The notes beneath the pieces were generated by a model. That model saw only the letters and a program-made list of their open reading frames with translations. It had not been told where the DNA came from and did no database searches. From F23-B02 sp946405205 (GTDB lineage: Bacteria; Bacillota; Clostridia; Oscillospirales; Oscillospiraceae), in contig CAMJGL010000007.1 of NCBI GenBank assembly GCA_946405205.1, positions 26,121-90,120 of the forward strand: DNA of 64,000 bases, written 5' to 3'. How positions within the stretch are numbered: position 1 is the stretch's first letter; each line of letters opens with the position of its first letter. Shown here piece by piece: positions 16,713 to 24,258 of the stretch. A program made the position numbers and the translations under genes.

Positions 16713-18032
16713 TTATATTTTCATCGTTGCTGTAGACTGATTATTTCCGAAGAAGTCGATAACGAAGCCATCCTTTATCGGAACCACGCTTCCGGGAGCC
16801 AAAGGCTTCTGACTACCATCGGGCAGGTTGATCTTCCATGTGTAAGTGGAAGTGTTGCGGAGACCAAGCATCTGCGGATTTTTGGGGTTTGCTACAATTT
16901 CACCGGCGATAGTTTCAATATCTTCCAAAGTGGAATCAATGTGCCATAAGTAAACTTTCATACCGATGTAAACAGGTAGCTGATAGTTCTTAAACAGCAG
17001 GACAGCGGGTTTGTTGATTTTCTTATTACATTCGAAGCATTCATTCACACCCTCTACAGTATAGAACATTTCATTTTTGCAGTAAGGACATTTACCGGTT
17101 TCTGCTCTCAAACGGAAGAAAGCATCGAGCCATTCTTTTTCAAGCACACGCGCTTTCTTTTTGTGCATAACCTCTTGGCTAAAAGCACGTACAAAGAGGT
17201 CGCGAATGTACTGAGGGTAGATATTCCAGAACAGCTTCAGGTTTCGGTCAGTCCCAGGAATCGGTCTGTTCCGCATATCTTTAGGATCATATACGAAGAT
17301 CGGTTCACTCCCGTAATACTTCTTCTCAAGCTCCTTTGTCATGCACGGCGGGGTGGAGTATTTACCCTCCAACGGATGATTGATAAACAGCAGTCGGAAC
17401 AACACAACCGCAAGTGAGAATCTATCAGACTGCTTGTCCGGGTCAGACTTGAGAGTAACAATCTCAGGAGCCATCCAACGCTGTTTACCCATAATGCCAA
17501 GGTTGGTGCCAAACGGAGACACATTATCGTTATCACAGATCAGAACCTTACCGGTAGTCGGATTGATGAAGAAGTTGCCGTTGTTGATGTCCTGGTAGCT
17601 GTAACCTCTGTTATGCAATTCTCTAAATGCCTGAATGATATTGATTGCGGCAGTTGAAATTGCAGTAAAGGACTTAAAACGAACCTGTTGCTTCTTCTTG
17701 GAACCGACAAAGAAGTTGGTCAACTCCTCATATCCTACAGGACGGATCTCCATGATATAGCCGAAGGAACCGTTCTGTACTTCGGTAATCCCGAGTGGCC
17801 ACAGGAATGCTTCAGTAGGAGCGCCCTTTGCAATGTTATTTTCAAGGTTTGCATAGAACTCTTTTCCTTTGTCCTTGAATGCGCCGGTATGATACCACTT
17901 CAGCGCATATTCCTTGCCGTTATAAGAAACCTTGTAAACGGTTCCTTGTCCGCCAGAGCCGAACTCTGCCAGTATCTTTGCGTCACCGCCGTTTTTCATT
18001 TTGACGGTATCGCCAATTTTCATTACGCCCAT
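16713..18032 (-). CDS. Ser/Thr protein kinase with zinc ribbon and FHA-like tail
   Basis: 439 residues. Glycine loop GSGGQG (25-30), Lys45 in YALKWY, catalytic loop YQDINNGN (Asp148), metal-binding Asp167 in DND instead of DFG, and APE in MAPEIV. Key catalytic residues are kept although HRD and DFG are altered, as is common in TerY-associated kinases. A zinc ribbon (CPYC...CFEC, about 305-330) and a beta-rich, FHA-like domain (about 350-439, GLRNTSTYTWKI) follow. Start: ATG at 18032 with AGGAGG about 12 bp upstream. Together with TerY and PP2C it forms the phosphorylation triad; targets unknown. Confidence 0.9.
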   Translation of the reverse strand: MGVMKIGDTVKMKNGGDAKILAEFGSGGQGTVYKVSYNGKEYALKWYHTGAFKDKGKEFYANLENNIAKGAPTEAFLWPLGITEVQNGSFGYIMEIRPVGYEELTNFFVGSKKKQQVRFKSFTAISTAAINIIQAFRELHNRGYSYQDINNGNFFINPTTGKVLICDNDNVSPFGTNLGIMGKQRWMAPEIVTLKSDPDKQSDRFSLAVVLFRLLFINHPLEGKYSTPPCMTKELEKKYYGSEPIFVYDPKDMRNRPIPGTDRNLKLFWNIYPQYIRDLFVRAFSQEVMHKKKARVLEKEWLDAFFRLRAETGKCPYCKNEMFYTVEGVNECFECNKKINKPAVLLFKNYQLPVYIGMKVYLWHIDSTLEDIETIAGEIVANPKNPQMLGLRNTSTYTWKINLPDGSQKPLAPGSVVPIKDGFVIDFFGNNQSTATMKI

Positions 18033-18054
18033 ATCCTGCGCTTTCCTCCTTTAT

Positions 18055-19746
18055 TTAGAACTGCGCTTTCGCACACTTGATATTGTTTTTCCGTGCGTAA
18101 TCCATTGCAGCTGATCCTGCCGCACAATAGATGGTCAAACTCCGGGAATTGTATCCAAATACGCTGTCTCCCAAGATAGATCTCGTTGATTCTTCACCTA
18201 TCTTAGTAACAGTTGGCGGGATATAAATACCCGTAAGATTAGTGCTGTCAAATGCTTTCTTGCCAATTAACTGAGTTCCAACAGGAATGTGTACCTCTCG
18301 CAACGAACTACAATTCTCAAACGCATTTTCTTCTATTTTTAATAAGTTCAGCGGCAACTTCATGTCTGAAAGACTTCGACAATAACTAAATGTATTTTTG
18401 TGAATAGTAGCTATCTTATCCGACATCTCAACCTTACGCAAATTAGAACAGAAGCCGAAACTATACGGTCCCAGAAATTCTACATTTTGTGGGAGAATTA
18501 CTGTCTTTAGATTTGTGTTGAAAAAAGCGCCTATTCCATATTCTATCGATTGGCTTCCAATGCGACGCAGTGTATCAGGGAAAGTAACCCCTTCTAATGC
18601 TTTACATTCTTTGAATGCACTGTTTTCAATTATTTCGATACCTTCACTAATGCGTATCCATTTTACCATTACGCATCCTTTGAACGCATCTTTTGCGATT
18701 CCTTTTATCTTCTTGCCATCAATCAGACTCGGAACGATCATGTCTTCTTCAAATCCATTGAAATGCGTGATGTAATAGCCATCTGTTTTTTGGACAACAT
18801 CATAATCATCCACATCACCTTGTACATATACAACAGGTTTTGGCTCTACCGGTTTTACCGAGTCTTTAGGTGTTGTAGTTGTATTCTGAGTTCTAACAGC
18901 GGATGCAGTTACATCAAATGCAGCCGCCCAAATCAAAATAGCTTCTTGCGAATATTGCGCAAGAATGCCATACTCGTTTTCTATCTGTGCGATAAGTCCA
19001 TGCATTTCATTGGTATTGATACTTTTCTTTGCTTTGATTTTGTTAGCAATCCCACATTCAAACAGTATTGTTAGAATGTTTACTGTCCTTTTCTCTAACG
19101 GGTATTTATCCATAAGCACAGACTTAAAAGATGTCCTGCTATTCAAACAGTCTGGATGTTGCTTCAAAATTGATTTTAAGTCAATCATATAATTGTCCCC
19201 TATATCTGTTTTTCGAATTAACGCTTTTAGCATATGTTTGTCGTTAACCGTGAGAACTGCACCATTTGAACCAACAAATGCCTCTAATGCTTCTTTATCC
19301 GCATCAGAACCTATCAGCATTCCGATTCTGTGACCATTTCGAAAACAATCCAATTCTTCAAGTTGTTTTAACGCCTCCTTGTAATCGCCGGTAACAGGTG
19401 CATTTGAAAACGCTAAGACGGTAGGGGCGTAATTTTTACGAGGATCAAAACGCCGCAAATCCTCTGCTAACAAACATAGTGCGTGTCCAAAGTCATTGGC
19501 GCCTGAAGCATGAAGGCCATTCCAGATTACATCGCCAAGCGGAATAGAACCCGGTGTTATCCAAGATGCACCATCAGAGAATTGGATGATTGCAACTCGG
19601 AGATCTGCATCCTCATTAGCTGTGGAAATATCGGGCAAGTCCACAGTAATAGCTTCCTCCATTGCGGAGTTAATAGACCCTATTTTGTCGCCCGTCATCT
19701 GCGCACCAGTGTCAATAAGGTAATAAATAGTCAGCGTTTTGTGCAT
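18055..19746 (-). CDS. vWA protein with destroyed MIDAS, adaptor module and BspA-type LRRs
   Basis: 563 residues in three parts. Residues 1-180 are a close paralogue of the TerY protein (shared MTGDKIGS, NSAMEEAITVDLPDIS). The MIDAS is lost: DTGAQ for DTSGS, GAND for GLTD, SNAPVTGD for SDGGPTD. Residues about 187-285 are the shared helical module (LMDKYPLEKR, then IENEYGI and EAILIWAAAF). Residues about 300-563 are BspA-like leucine-rich repeats (IEIIENSAFKECKALEGVTF; LLKIEENAFENCSSLREVHI), ending in a conserved AGSAAMDYARKNNI cap. It begins 40 bp after the PH-like gene and precedes the kinase by 22 bp. The fusion suggests a recognition subunit docked to the triad; metal-independent vWA binding is inferred. 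Confidence 0.85.
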   Translation of the reverse strand: MHKTLTIYYLIDTGAQMTGDKIGSINSAMEEAITVDLPDISTANEDADLRVAIIQFSDGASWITPGSIPLGDVIWNGLHASGANDFGHALCLLAEDLRRFDPRKNYAPTVLAFSNAPVTGDYKEALKQLEELDCFRNGHRIGMLIGSDADKEALEAFVGSNGAVLTVNDKHMLKALIRKTDIGDNYMIDLKSILKQHPDCLNSRTSFKSVLMDKYPLEKRTVNILTILFECGIANKIKAKKSINTNEMHGLIAQIENEYGILAQYSQEAILIWAAAFDVTASAVRTQNTTTTPKDSVKPVEPKPVVYVQGDVDDYDVVQKTDGYYITHFNGFEEDMIVPSLIDGKKIKGIAKDAFKGCVMVKWIRISEGIEIIENSAFKECKALEGVTFPDTLRRIGSQSIEYGIGAFFNTNLKTVILPQNVEFLGPYSFGFCSNLRKVEMSDKIATIHKNTFSYCRSLSDMKLPLNLLKIEENAFENCSSLREVHIPVGTQLIGKKAFDSTNLTGIYIPPTVTKIGEESTRSILGDSVFGYNSRSLTIYCAAGSAAMDYARKNNIKCAKAQF

Positions 19747-19785
19747 ATTTTTTCCTATCCATGCTTACATCCTCATATAAAGAAC

Positions 19786-20283
19786 TTAAATTAACCGAAG
19801 CACTATGTGCGGCAGATTTCCATCTGGCACAAATAACTTCAATGTTTCCTTTCTGAACTGAAACTCAATGCAGTTTGCATACGGTGTAACTGCAACAAGA
19901 TCTTCGATCTTGCGATCAAATCCATCGGTACCACCAACAAAAATGATGCGTTTGGTTGTGATGTAAAGAACCCCTTTAATCGTTGAGTATTTTACATCAT
20001 CCGCATATTCTGTATTGCCACCGCCAACATGAACTCGTGTGCCTTTGAACAATCCAGGCATACTGTATACGGTATTCTTGCGAATCCTCTTTTTATTGAC
20101 AGTACGTTTTTCATAAATGGCTCGATCTGCATAATGACATATTTCACCATTCTTCAGAAACAAATTACTCGGTTCAAGTATCGGCAACTGTCCATGAAGA
20201 ATCTGCTGTCTTGCCGCTTCAGGCAAAACGCTCGGAACAGTTGGTGTTTGTGGTTGCTGATTAAATAAATCAAGAAAGCCCAT
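19786..20283 (-). CDS. Small PH/GRAM-like domain protein
   Basis: 165 residues. The C-terminal half has the pattern of bacterial PH-like (GRAM-like) domains: GVLYITTKRIIFVGG, then RKIEDLVAVTPYANCIEFQF. The N-terminal half has HYADRAIYEKRTV, a common lead-in to such domains. Start codon overlaps the preceding gene's stop as TAATG, with GGAGGG 7 bp upstream, so translation is coupled. No transmembrane segment. Such domains bind lipids or proteins, so a role in placing the complex is possible. Family call moderate; function unknown. Confidence 0.6.
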   Translation of the reverse strand: MGFLDLFNQQPQTPTVPSVLPEAARQQILHGQLPILEPSNLFLKNGEICHYADRAIYEKRTVNKKRIRKNTVYSMPGLFKGTRVHVGGGNTEYADDVKYSTIKGVLYITTKRIIFVGGTDGFDRKIEDLVAVTPYANCIEFQFRKETLKLFVPDGNLPHIVLRLI

Positions 20284-20912
20284 TACGCAATCCCTCCATA
20301 AGCAGAAAGGGTAACTTTTCCACGGACTTCAAGACGCTGTCCTTTTTTTACTGTTAACCACGCATGAGTCTTAAAGAAACCGTTAGTAAGTATTGTATTG
20401 TTTGCTGATCCTTTCTCGAGAATTGCGTAATAAATTTCCTTGGACTGGTTTTTGTACAAAGAAGTTAATTTTACCTCTCCTTCAGGAAAATCAATTCCTG
20501 CCAAATATATCCCCATATCCACATCCGTTTCATATAAACCAGAAGGATGGGGACTTGTTGCATTACTCGGTGCAGGTATAGGATTTGAAATTTGAATTGA
20601 GCTTAATGCTGCTCCAACTTCATCCAATGCAAGCACATAGCACCACGTTGCGATTGCCCATATCGCAGATTCTTTCAGAATACCAAAATCATTCTCCATC
20701 TGAGAAACTAAGTTAAGTGCAGTAAGTGTTTTATCCAAAGAATTGCTCAATCCTTTGACAACGTCAATATCATACGCATTTAAGAGAAGATTCTGTTGCA
20801 ACTTGTTGTTTGGTAAATAGTCAGCCAGCGCTGCTCTTAGGATGTTCCTGTCCGTCAAGCAAGTGGGCTTCTTTTTTTTCATGTCACATAGTGACTGTTG
20901 TATCTGATCCAT
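20283..20912 (-). CDS. Helical adaptor module fused to a small beta domain
   Basis: 209 residues. Residues about 20-105 are the helical module found in four other proteins of the operon (LADYLPNNKLQQNLLLNAYD, then MENDFGILKESAIWAIATW). After a Pro/Ser linker, residues about 120-209 form a beta-rich domain with FPEGEVKLTSL...GQRLEVRGKVT, similar in pattern to small beta-sandwich domains of Clostridial exoproteins, but no signal peptide is present. Start has AGAGG 8 bp upstream. First structural gene of the operon, 24 bp after the regulator. Likely a bridging subunit; not a recognised named family. Confidence 0.65.
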   Translation of the reverse strand: MDQIQQSLCDMKKKKPTCLTDRNILRAALADYLPNNKLQQNLLLNAYDIDVVKGLSNSLDKTLTALNLVSQMENDFGILKESAIWAIATWCYVLALDEVGAALSSIQISNPIPAPSNATSPHPSGLYETDVDMGIYLAGIDFPEGEVKLTSLYKNQSKEIYYAILEKGSANNTILTNGFFKTHAWLTVKKGQRLEVRGKVTLSAYGGIA

Positions 20913-20936
20913 AAATAAAACCTCTTTGGTTGATTG

Positions 20937-21179
20937 TCACTTTTGCTCGGTATCTTCTTCAATCGGAATAACTTTATCATTTGGAAGAAAATCCATCATA
21001 TCTCCTGCGTTGCACTGCATCACTTCTGCAATCTTTAGCATTACACCAAGTGTGACTTCTTGGTTTTTTCTGAGTTTGGTAAATGTGGCGGAGGAAAGCC
21101 CTGCTCGTTTTCTCAATTCAGCCTTGCTGATCTCCCTTTCAGCGCACATTATCCATAATTTCTTATAACTAACTTTCAT
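20937..21179 (-). CDS. XRE-family transcriptional regulator of the TerY-P-type operon
   Basis: 80 residues from the ATG at 21179 (GAGGTG 7 bp upstream; an upstream in-frame ATG at 21212 falls within the promoter/leader). Helix-turn-helix of the short YozG/Cro type: ISKAELRKRAGLSSATFTKL, then VTLGVMLKIAEVMQC. It is the first gene of a 12-gene operon transcribed leftward. Two perfect ATTGCAAT palindromes upstream, one covering the -35 region, are candidate operators for autoregulation. Confidence 0.88.
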   Translation of the reverse strand: MKVSYKKLWIMCAEREISKAELRKRAGLSSATFTKLRKNQEVTLGVMLKIAEVMQCNAGDMMDFLPNDKVIPIEEDTEQK

Positions 21180-21219
21180 TGTATACACCTCGCCTGTGAG
21201 CTGTTTCGACATACTTTTT

Positions 21220-21247
21220 ATTATATTGTATTTTCTCGAAATTGCAA
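21220..21247 (-). promoter_or_regulatory. Sigma-A-type promoter of the TerY-P-type operon
   Basis: On the minus strand: TTGCAA (21242-21247), 16-bp spacer, TATAAT (21220-21225), 41 bp before the regulator start codon. The -35 box is embedded in a palindrome, ATTGCAAT (21241-21248). Confidence 0.65.
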
Positions 21248-21294
21248 TATACTGCGCTCAAAATACAAGAACTTTTCTAAAAAACAATACTATT

Positions 21295-21302
21295 ATTGCA
21301 AT
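21295..21302. promoter_or_regulatory. Second ATTGCAAT palindrome (candidate operator)
   Basis: Identical to the palindrome at 21241-21248, 54 bp away, about five helical turns, which would suit looping by a dimeric regulator. Confidence 0.4.
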
Positions 21303-21403
21303 TCTAAACAATTAGGGCTTATGGAGAAATGATGAGCAAAAAACGTGTTTCGGGTTTGTTTTGCAAACTGGACGCAGCAGCTCACCACAACAAATAATTT
21401 TAT

Positions 21404-21429
21404 CGCCCGCGGGATTTCTCCCACGGGCG
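21404..21429 (-). terminator. Terminator of the mobilisation gene cluster
   Basis: Hairpin CGCCCGTGGGA / TCCCGCGGGCG (one mismatch) on the minus strand, followed by an A/T-rich stretch. It separates the mob module from the downstream regulator promoter. Confidence 0.6.
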
Positions 21430-21438
21430 GCGTAATGA

Positions 21439-21684
21439 TCAACTATCCAACGGTTTATACTCCGTGACTGATTTCAAATAGATTTCTGGATCTCCGTTCA
21501 GTATCAGTTCGGCATACGCCACCGGGTCATTGTAGATCAGATAGTCCAGCTCGGAGCGCTGATACATATTATCGGCAACCTAGTTCTCCACGGCGGTGCA
21601 GTCGATAGAGATCAGCGTGTCATCTGTCAAACGGAGCTCCACACAGGCGGTATCCATATTGAACTCACAGAATAGAATTTTCAT
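21439..21684 (-). pseudogene. DUF6061-like small mobile-element protein with in-frame amber codon
   Basis: An ATG at 21684 with AAGGAGG 8 bp upstream opens an 81-codon frame reading MKILFCEFNMDTACVELRLT. TAG interrupts it at 21582-21580 after AVEN, and the frame then continues VADNMYQRSELDYLIYNDPV to a TGA at 21439. The continuous similarity on both sides of the TAG to small proteins common in Clostridial conjugative elements shows one nonsense change (probably a Glu codon). The start overlaps the previous gene's stop (TAATG). Function of the family unknown. Confidence 0.7.
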
Positions 21685-21980
21685 TATGCTTGCCTCCTTA
21701 ACCTTTCTGTGTTCTTCTTCGCCAGTTCACTTGCAGCTTTCCGGCGCTCCTTTGAGTAAGAGGCAGTCAGCTTGAATCCGAAGCGTCCATTACTGACCTT
21801 AAAGGTCAAACAGCCGTTTCCGTCATCGTCGATTAACCGACACTAAGAGGGATATTTCCCGGCATACTCGGTGAGCCTGTTTTTGAGTGCGGTGTTGTAG
21901 GTACAGACCTCGACCATGCTGTTTGCCTCGTTGAAATAGACATTGGTTGTTTTATGCTTCTTGGTAAGACCTGTTTTCAT
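21684..21980 (-). pseudogene. Small mobile-element protein with in-frame amber codon
   Basis: A 98-codon frame starting at 21980 (GGGAGG upstream) reads MKTGLTKKHKTTNVYFNEAN. It meets TAG at 21845-21843 after KYPS, then continues CRLIDDDGNGCLTFKVSNG and a basic tail (YSKERRKAASELAKK). This resembles a small 'plasmid-related' protein next to DUF6061-like genes in Clostridial elements. Reading frame and plausible protein composition persist after the stop, so a single recent nonsense mutation is likely. Function unknown. Confidence 0.65.
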
Positions 21981-22042
21981 AAAACCTCCCGTATTTCGCG
22001 ATTTTTTCTCAGCTCATCACCTGCAAAAGTGGACTGATTTTT

Positions 22043-22092
22043 GAATGGGAAGCGCCCAAATGATGCGCTGTACGATTTGGACGCTCCCATTT
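22043..22092. repeat. Long imperfect hairpin downstream of the relaxase gene
   Basis: Arms of about 18 bp (minus strand AAATGGGAGCGTCCAAAT and ATTTGGGCGCTTCCCATT) with a few mismatches and a 12-13-base loop, 35 bp after the relaxase stop. Could end the mob transcript or be a small remnant repeat. Confidence 0.4.
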
Positions 22093-22126
22093 GAAAATAT
22101 ACATTTTTTCCAGCTCAACACGGGAA

Positions 22127-23413
22127 TCAACGGACATCGTCCCTTGTGGGCGTTTTCTCTCTGCGTCGGGAGAAGTAAGGCCACAGATTGTTGCGGGAAA
22201 TCACATCCTCATAGGTGCGAAGTCTGCTGCGGAGCCGGTCGTTTTCCTGCTCCAGATCCGCTGTGCGGAGCTTACCACGGACGGACTTGTATTGAGCCAG
22301 CTCTGCCTTGACTGCAGAGAGTTCCGTTACCAGCGATTCGATTTTTGCTTTCAGATCGGCAATGGTTTTCTTCGCATCCTTTAGGAGCTTTTTCAGCTTG
22401 CCTTCCTGCTTTTCCTGTGCGTAGTATTTCTTTGCAGCGGTAGCCAGCGTTTCATACTCGGATTTTTCAAGTGATACCCTCGACGGGGAGAGCACGACGG
22501 GCCTGGCTTCGATTTTATCAATACTCTCAATGTCAACTTTCCTCTGTCTGGTCTTTTCGATTTTCTTATCCAGAGCCGCCGCTTCTGCTTCTTTCTGCTG
22601 TGTCTGCTCGGTGAGGTCTGCAAGGCGTTCCTGCTCACGCTCCACCTTGAATTGTGTGACTGTCAGATGCTCCTCGGAGCTGCCACGCTCACCACGCTCG
22701 ATGTCAGTATATCCGGCAGCTCTCATGTGAATAAAGAAATCGTCTTGCAACACAGAATAGGATTTTTTCAGAACGGGCTTGCCGGACTTCGTGCGAAGCT
22801 CCTGTCCATTCTCGTCAAGCGCCGGCTTGGAATCCCACTTCTTGCTCATGCTGACTTGCATGATCCGCTCCTTAGCGGTGCCACGGAGAGATTCGTCTTT
22901 GCATCGTTTCGACCAGCGGATTTCTTTCTCCACAACAGGGATATAGACCACATGAAGATGATAGTGGTACACATCTTCTCCCAATGCTTCGGACATTGCC
23001 CGATTGCGTTAATCGGCGTGCATCACAGCCGAAAGGATATATTGCTCGCCGCCCACAATTTCGATTGCACTTTTGTAGGCTTCGGCGTAGAATTGTTTTG
23101 CAAAGTCATAGCCGCCGTGATTGTAGAAGTATGCGGAGTTTACATCGAAGATCAGCTCACCGAATTTCTCTGCATCGGCTTTCAGACCGCGGGTGGAGAT
23201 TATCCCGTCTGCCACCATTTGATCGAACATATCGGTGTAGTCGGCAGTGGGTGTTTTGAAATGGACATTCATACCTTGTCGTTCCGGCACGATGTCCTGA
23301 TTGACATAGCTTTCTTTTTCGCGCTCATTATGACCTTGAGCGTTGGCAACTTTATCCGTTGTCATTCTCATATTTCTTGCGCTGGTACGATGAATACCGT
23401 CGCCTCTTGCCAT
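22127..23413 (-). pseudogene. mob: Mob/Pre (MobV-type) relaxase interrupted by an ochre codon
   Basis: The frame from ATG 23413 (AGGAGG 8 bp upstream, better placed than ATG 23419) reads MARGDGIHRTSARNMRM and runs to YILSAVMHAD. TAA follows at 23011-23009, after which the same frame continues RNRAMSEALGEDVYHYHLHV and a long coiled-coil tail to 22127. The His-rich HYHLH motif and overall pattern are those of the pMV158/pE194 Mob_Pre relaxases, which nick oriT and pilot DNA during mobilisation. The stop falls between conserved HAD and the HxHxH metal motif, so the product should be inactive unless read through. Total about 428 codons, normal for the family. Its oriT lies 53 bp upstream. Confidence 0.85.
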
Positions 23414-23465
23414 AGGCATTTCCTCCTATAATTTTGATTGGTGGTACGGGTAGAGTTTCGGGGAA

Positions 23466-23504
23466 CACTTTTGCGAAAGTGTAATAACCCACTATGACAC
23501 TTTC
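23466..23504 (-). other. oriT: Origin of transfer, pMV158/MobV type
   Basis: On the minus strand an 8-bp inverted repeat (GAAAGTGT / ACACTTTC, 23497-23504 and 23475-23482) flanks TAGTGGGTTA (23485-23494). A second small hairpin (CACTTT-TGCG-AAAGTG, 23466-23481) shares one arm. The pMV158 nick region is TAGTGTG/TTA within the same inverted-repeat arrangement. It sits directly upstream of the mob gene, as in MobV plasmids. The remaining gene-free stretch (23505-23873) holds nothing else I can assign. Confidence 0.75.
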
Positions 23505-23873
23505 ATCCTGCGGCTGCAAAGTGCCGTGGGCTCTCCGAGGGGGTATGCGGCATCTGCGGAAGCCTCGTCTCCGGCCTAAGTGCCGCTTCGTTGCAGCGGT
23601 TGGCCTCCGACACGCCTCGCTACGGCTCGGTGTGCCGTTTTTTTAGGTTTGCGGGTGGTACCCACATCCTCAAAATACGGCGTGACCGTCAGCCTTTCCG
23701 CAACCGCATTTGCTTCAAGGCTTCCGCCCACTGGCAGATAAGATTTTAAAAATCTTCTCTGCCATCCATCTCCAAATCTGCGGATTTTTCGATGGGGACG
23801 GAGGCTGCGTTGGGGTTTGTGGCAGCCAATGCTTTGCCTTGTCTGGCATTCACAGGAGCGTGGCACGCTCCTG

Positions 23874-24128
23874 TCATTGCTCCCAAGGAGAAGTAGTCCA
23901 GCGATAGCTCTGCGGTACTCCACGGCGATCAAGATATTCCTGCCTTGCCCGCTCCCTCTGTTCCTCAGTAGGGGCGGTCTTATACTGCGAATAGAGCTGC
24001 CGGTTCAGCATGGAATCCAGCTTTTGCTCCAAACCACGCCGGATATCTTCGTCAAAACCGTCCTCGCCGTTCAGGTGGTAAAGCACCAGATCGACGAACA
24101 GCTCATAGGGGATCTGTACGCTTTTCAT
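23874..24128 (-). CDS. Small conserved mobile-element protein
   Basis: 84 residues: MKSVQIPYELFVDLVLYHLN, then DIRRGLEQKLDSMLNRQLYS and TAPTEEQRERARQEYLDRRG. Acidic-to-basic helical protein of a kind repeatedly found between relaxase and replication genes in Clostridial integrative elements. No known domain or catalytic motif. Lies 131 bp after the RepA-like gene, same strand. Function unknown. Confidence 0.65.
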   Translation of the reverse strand: MKSVQIPYELFVDLVLYHLNGEDGFDEDIRRGLEQKLDSMLNRQLYSQYKTAPTEEQRERARQEYLDRRGVPQSYRWTTSPWEQ

Positions 24129-24258
24129 TCGCTTCGTTTCCTTTCCGGCAAGTTCCCAAATTGGGAATTTTCACTTCCGCAACGATAGCGACGATTGCGA
24201 CGGTATTTTTAGTGGTATCGTTTTAACCGTTGCGACCGTCGCAACCGTCGCACTCGGT

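Noticed and set aside
21332..21400. Short plus-strand frame (22 codons, MMSKKRVSGLFCKLDAAAHH)
   Set aside because: Too short and without similarity; lies between two oppositely regulated transcripts.
21439..23413. Stop-codon recoding as explanation of the interrupted mob-module genes
   Set aside because: Stops are of two kinds (TAG twice, TAA once), and the integrase has a frameshift instead; general decay is simpler.
23576..23932. 118-codon minus-strand frame between the 84-residue gene and oriT
   Set aside because: Overlaps a better-supported gene at one end, lacks a ribosome binding site and has protein composition typical of noncoding DNA.
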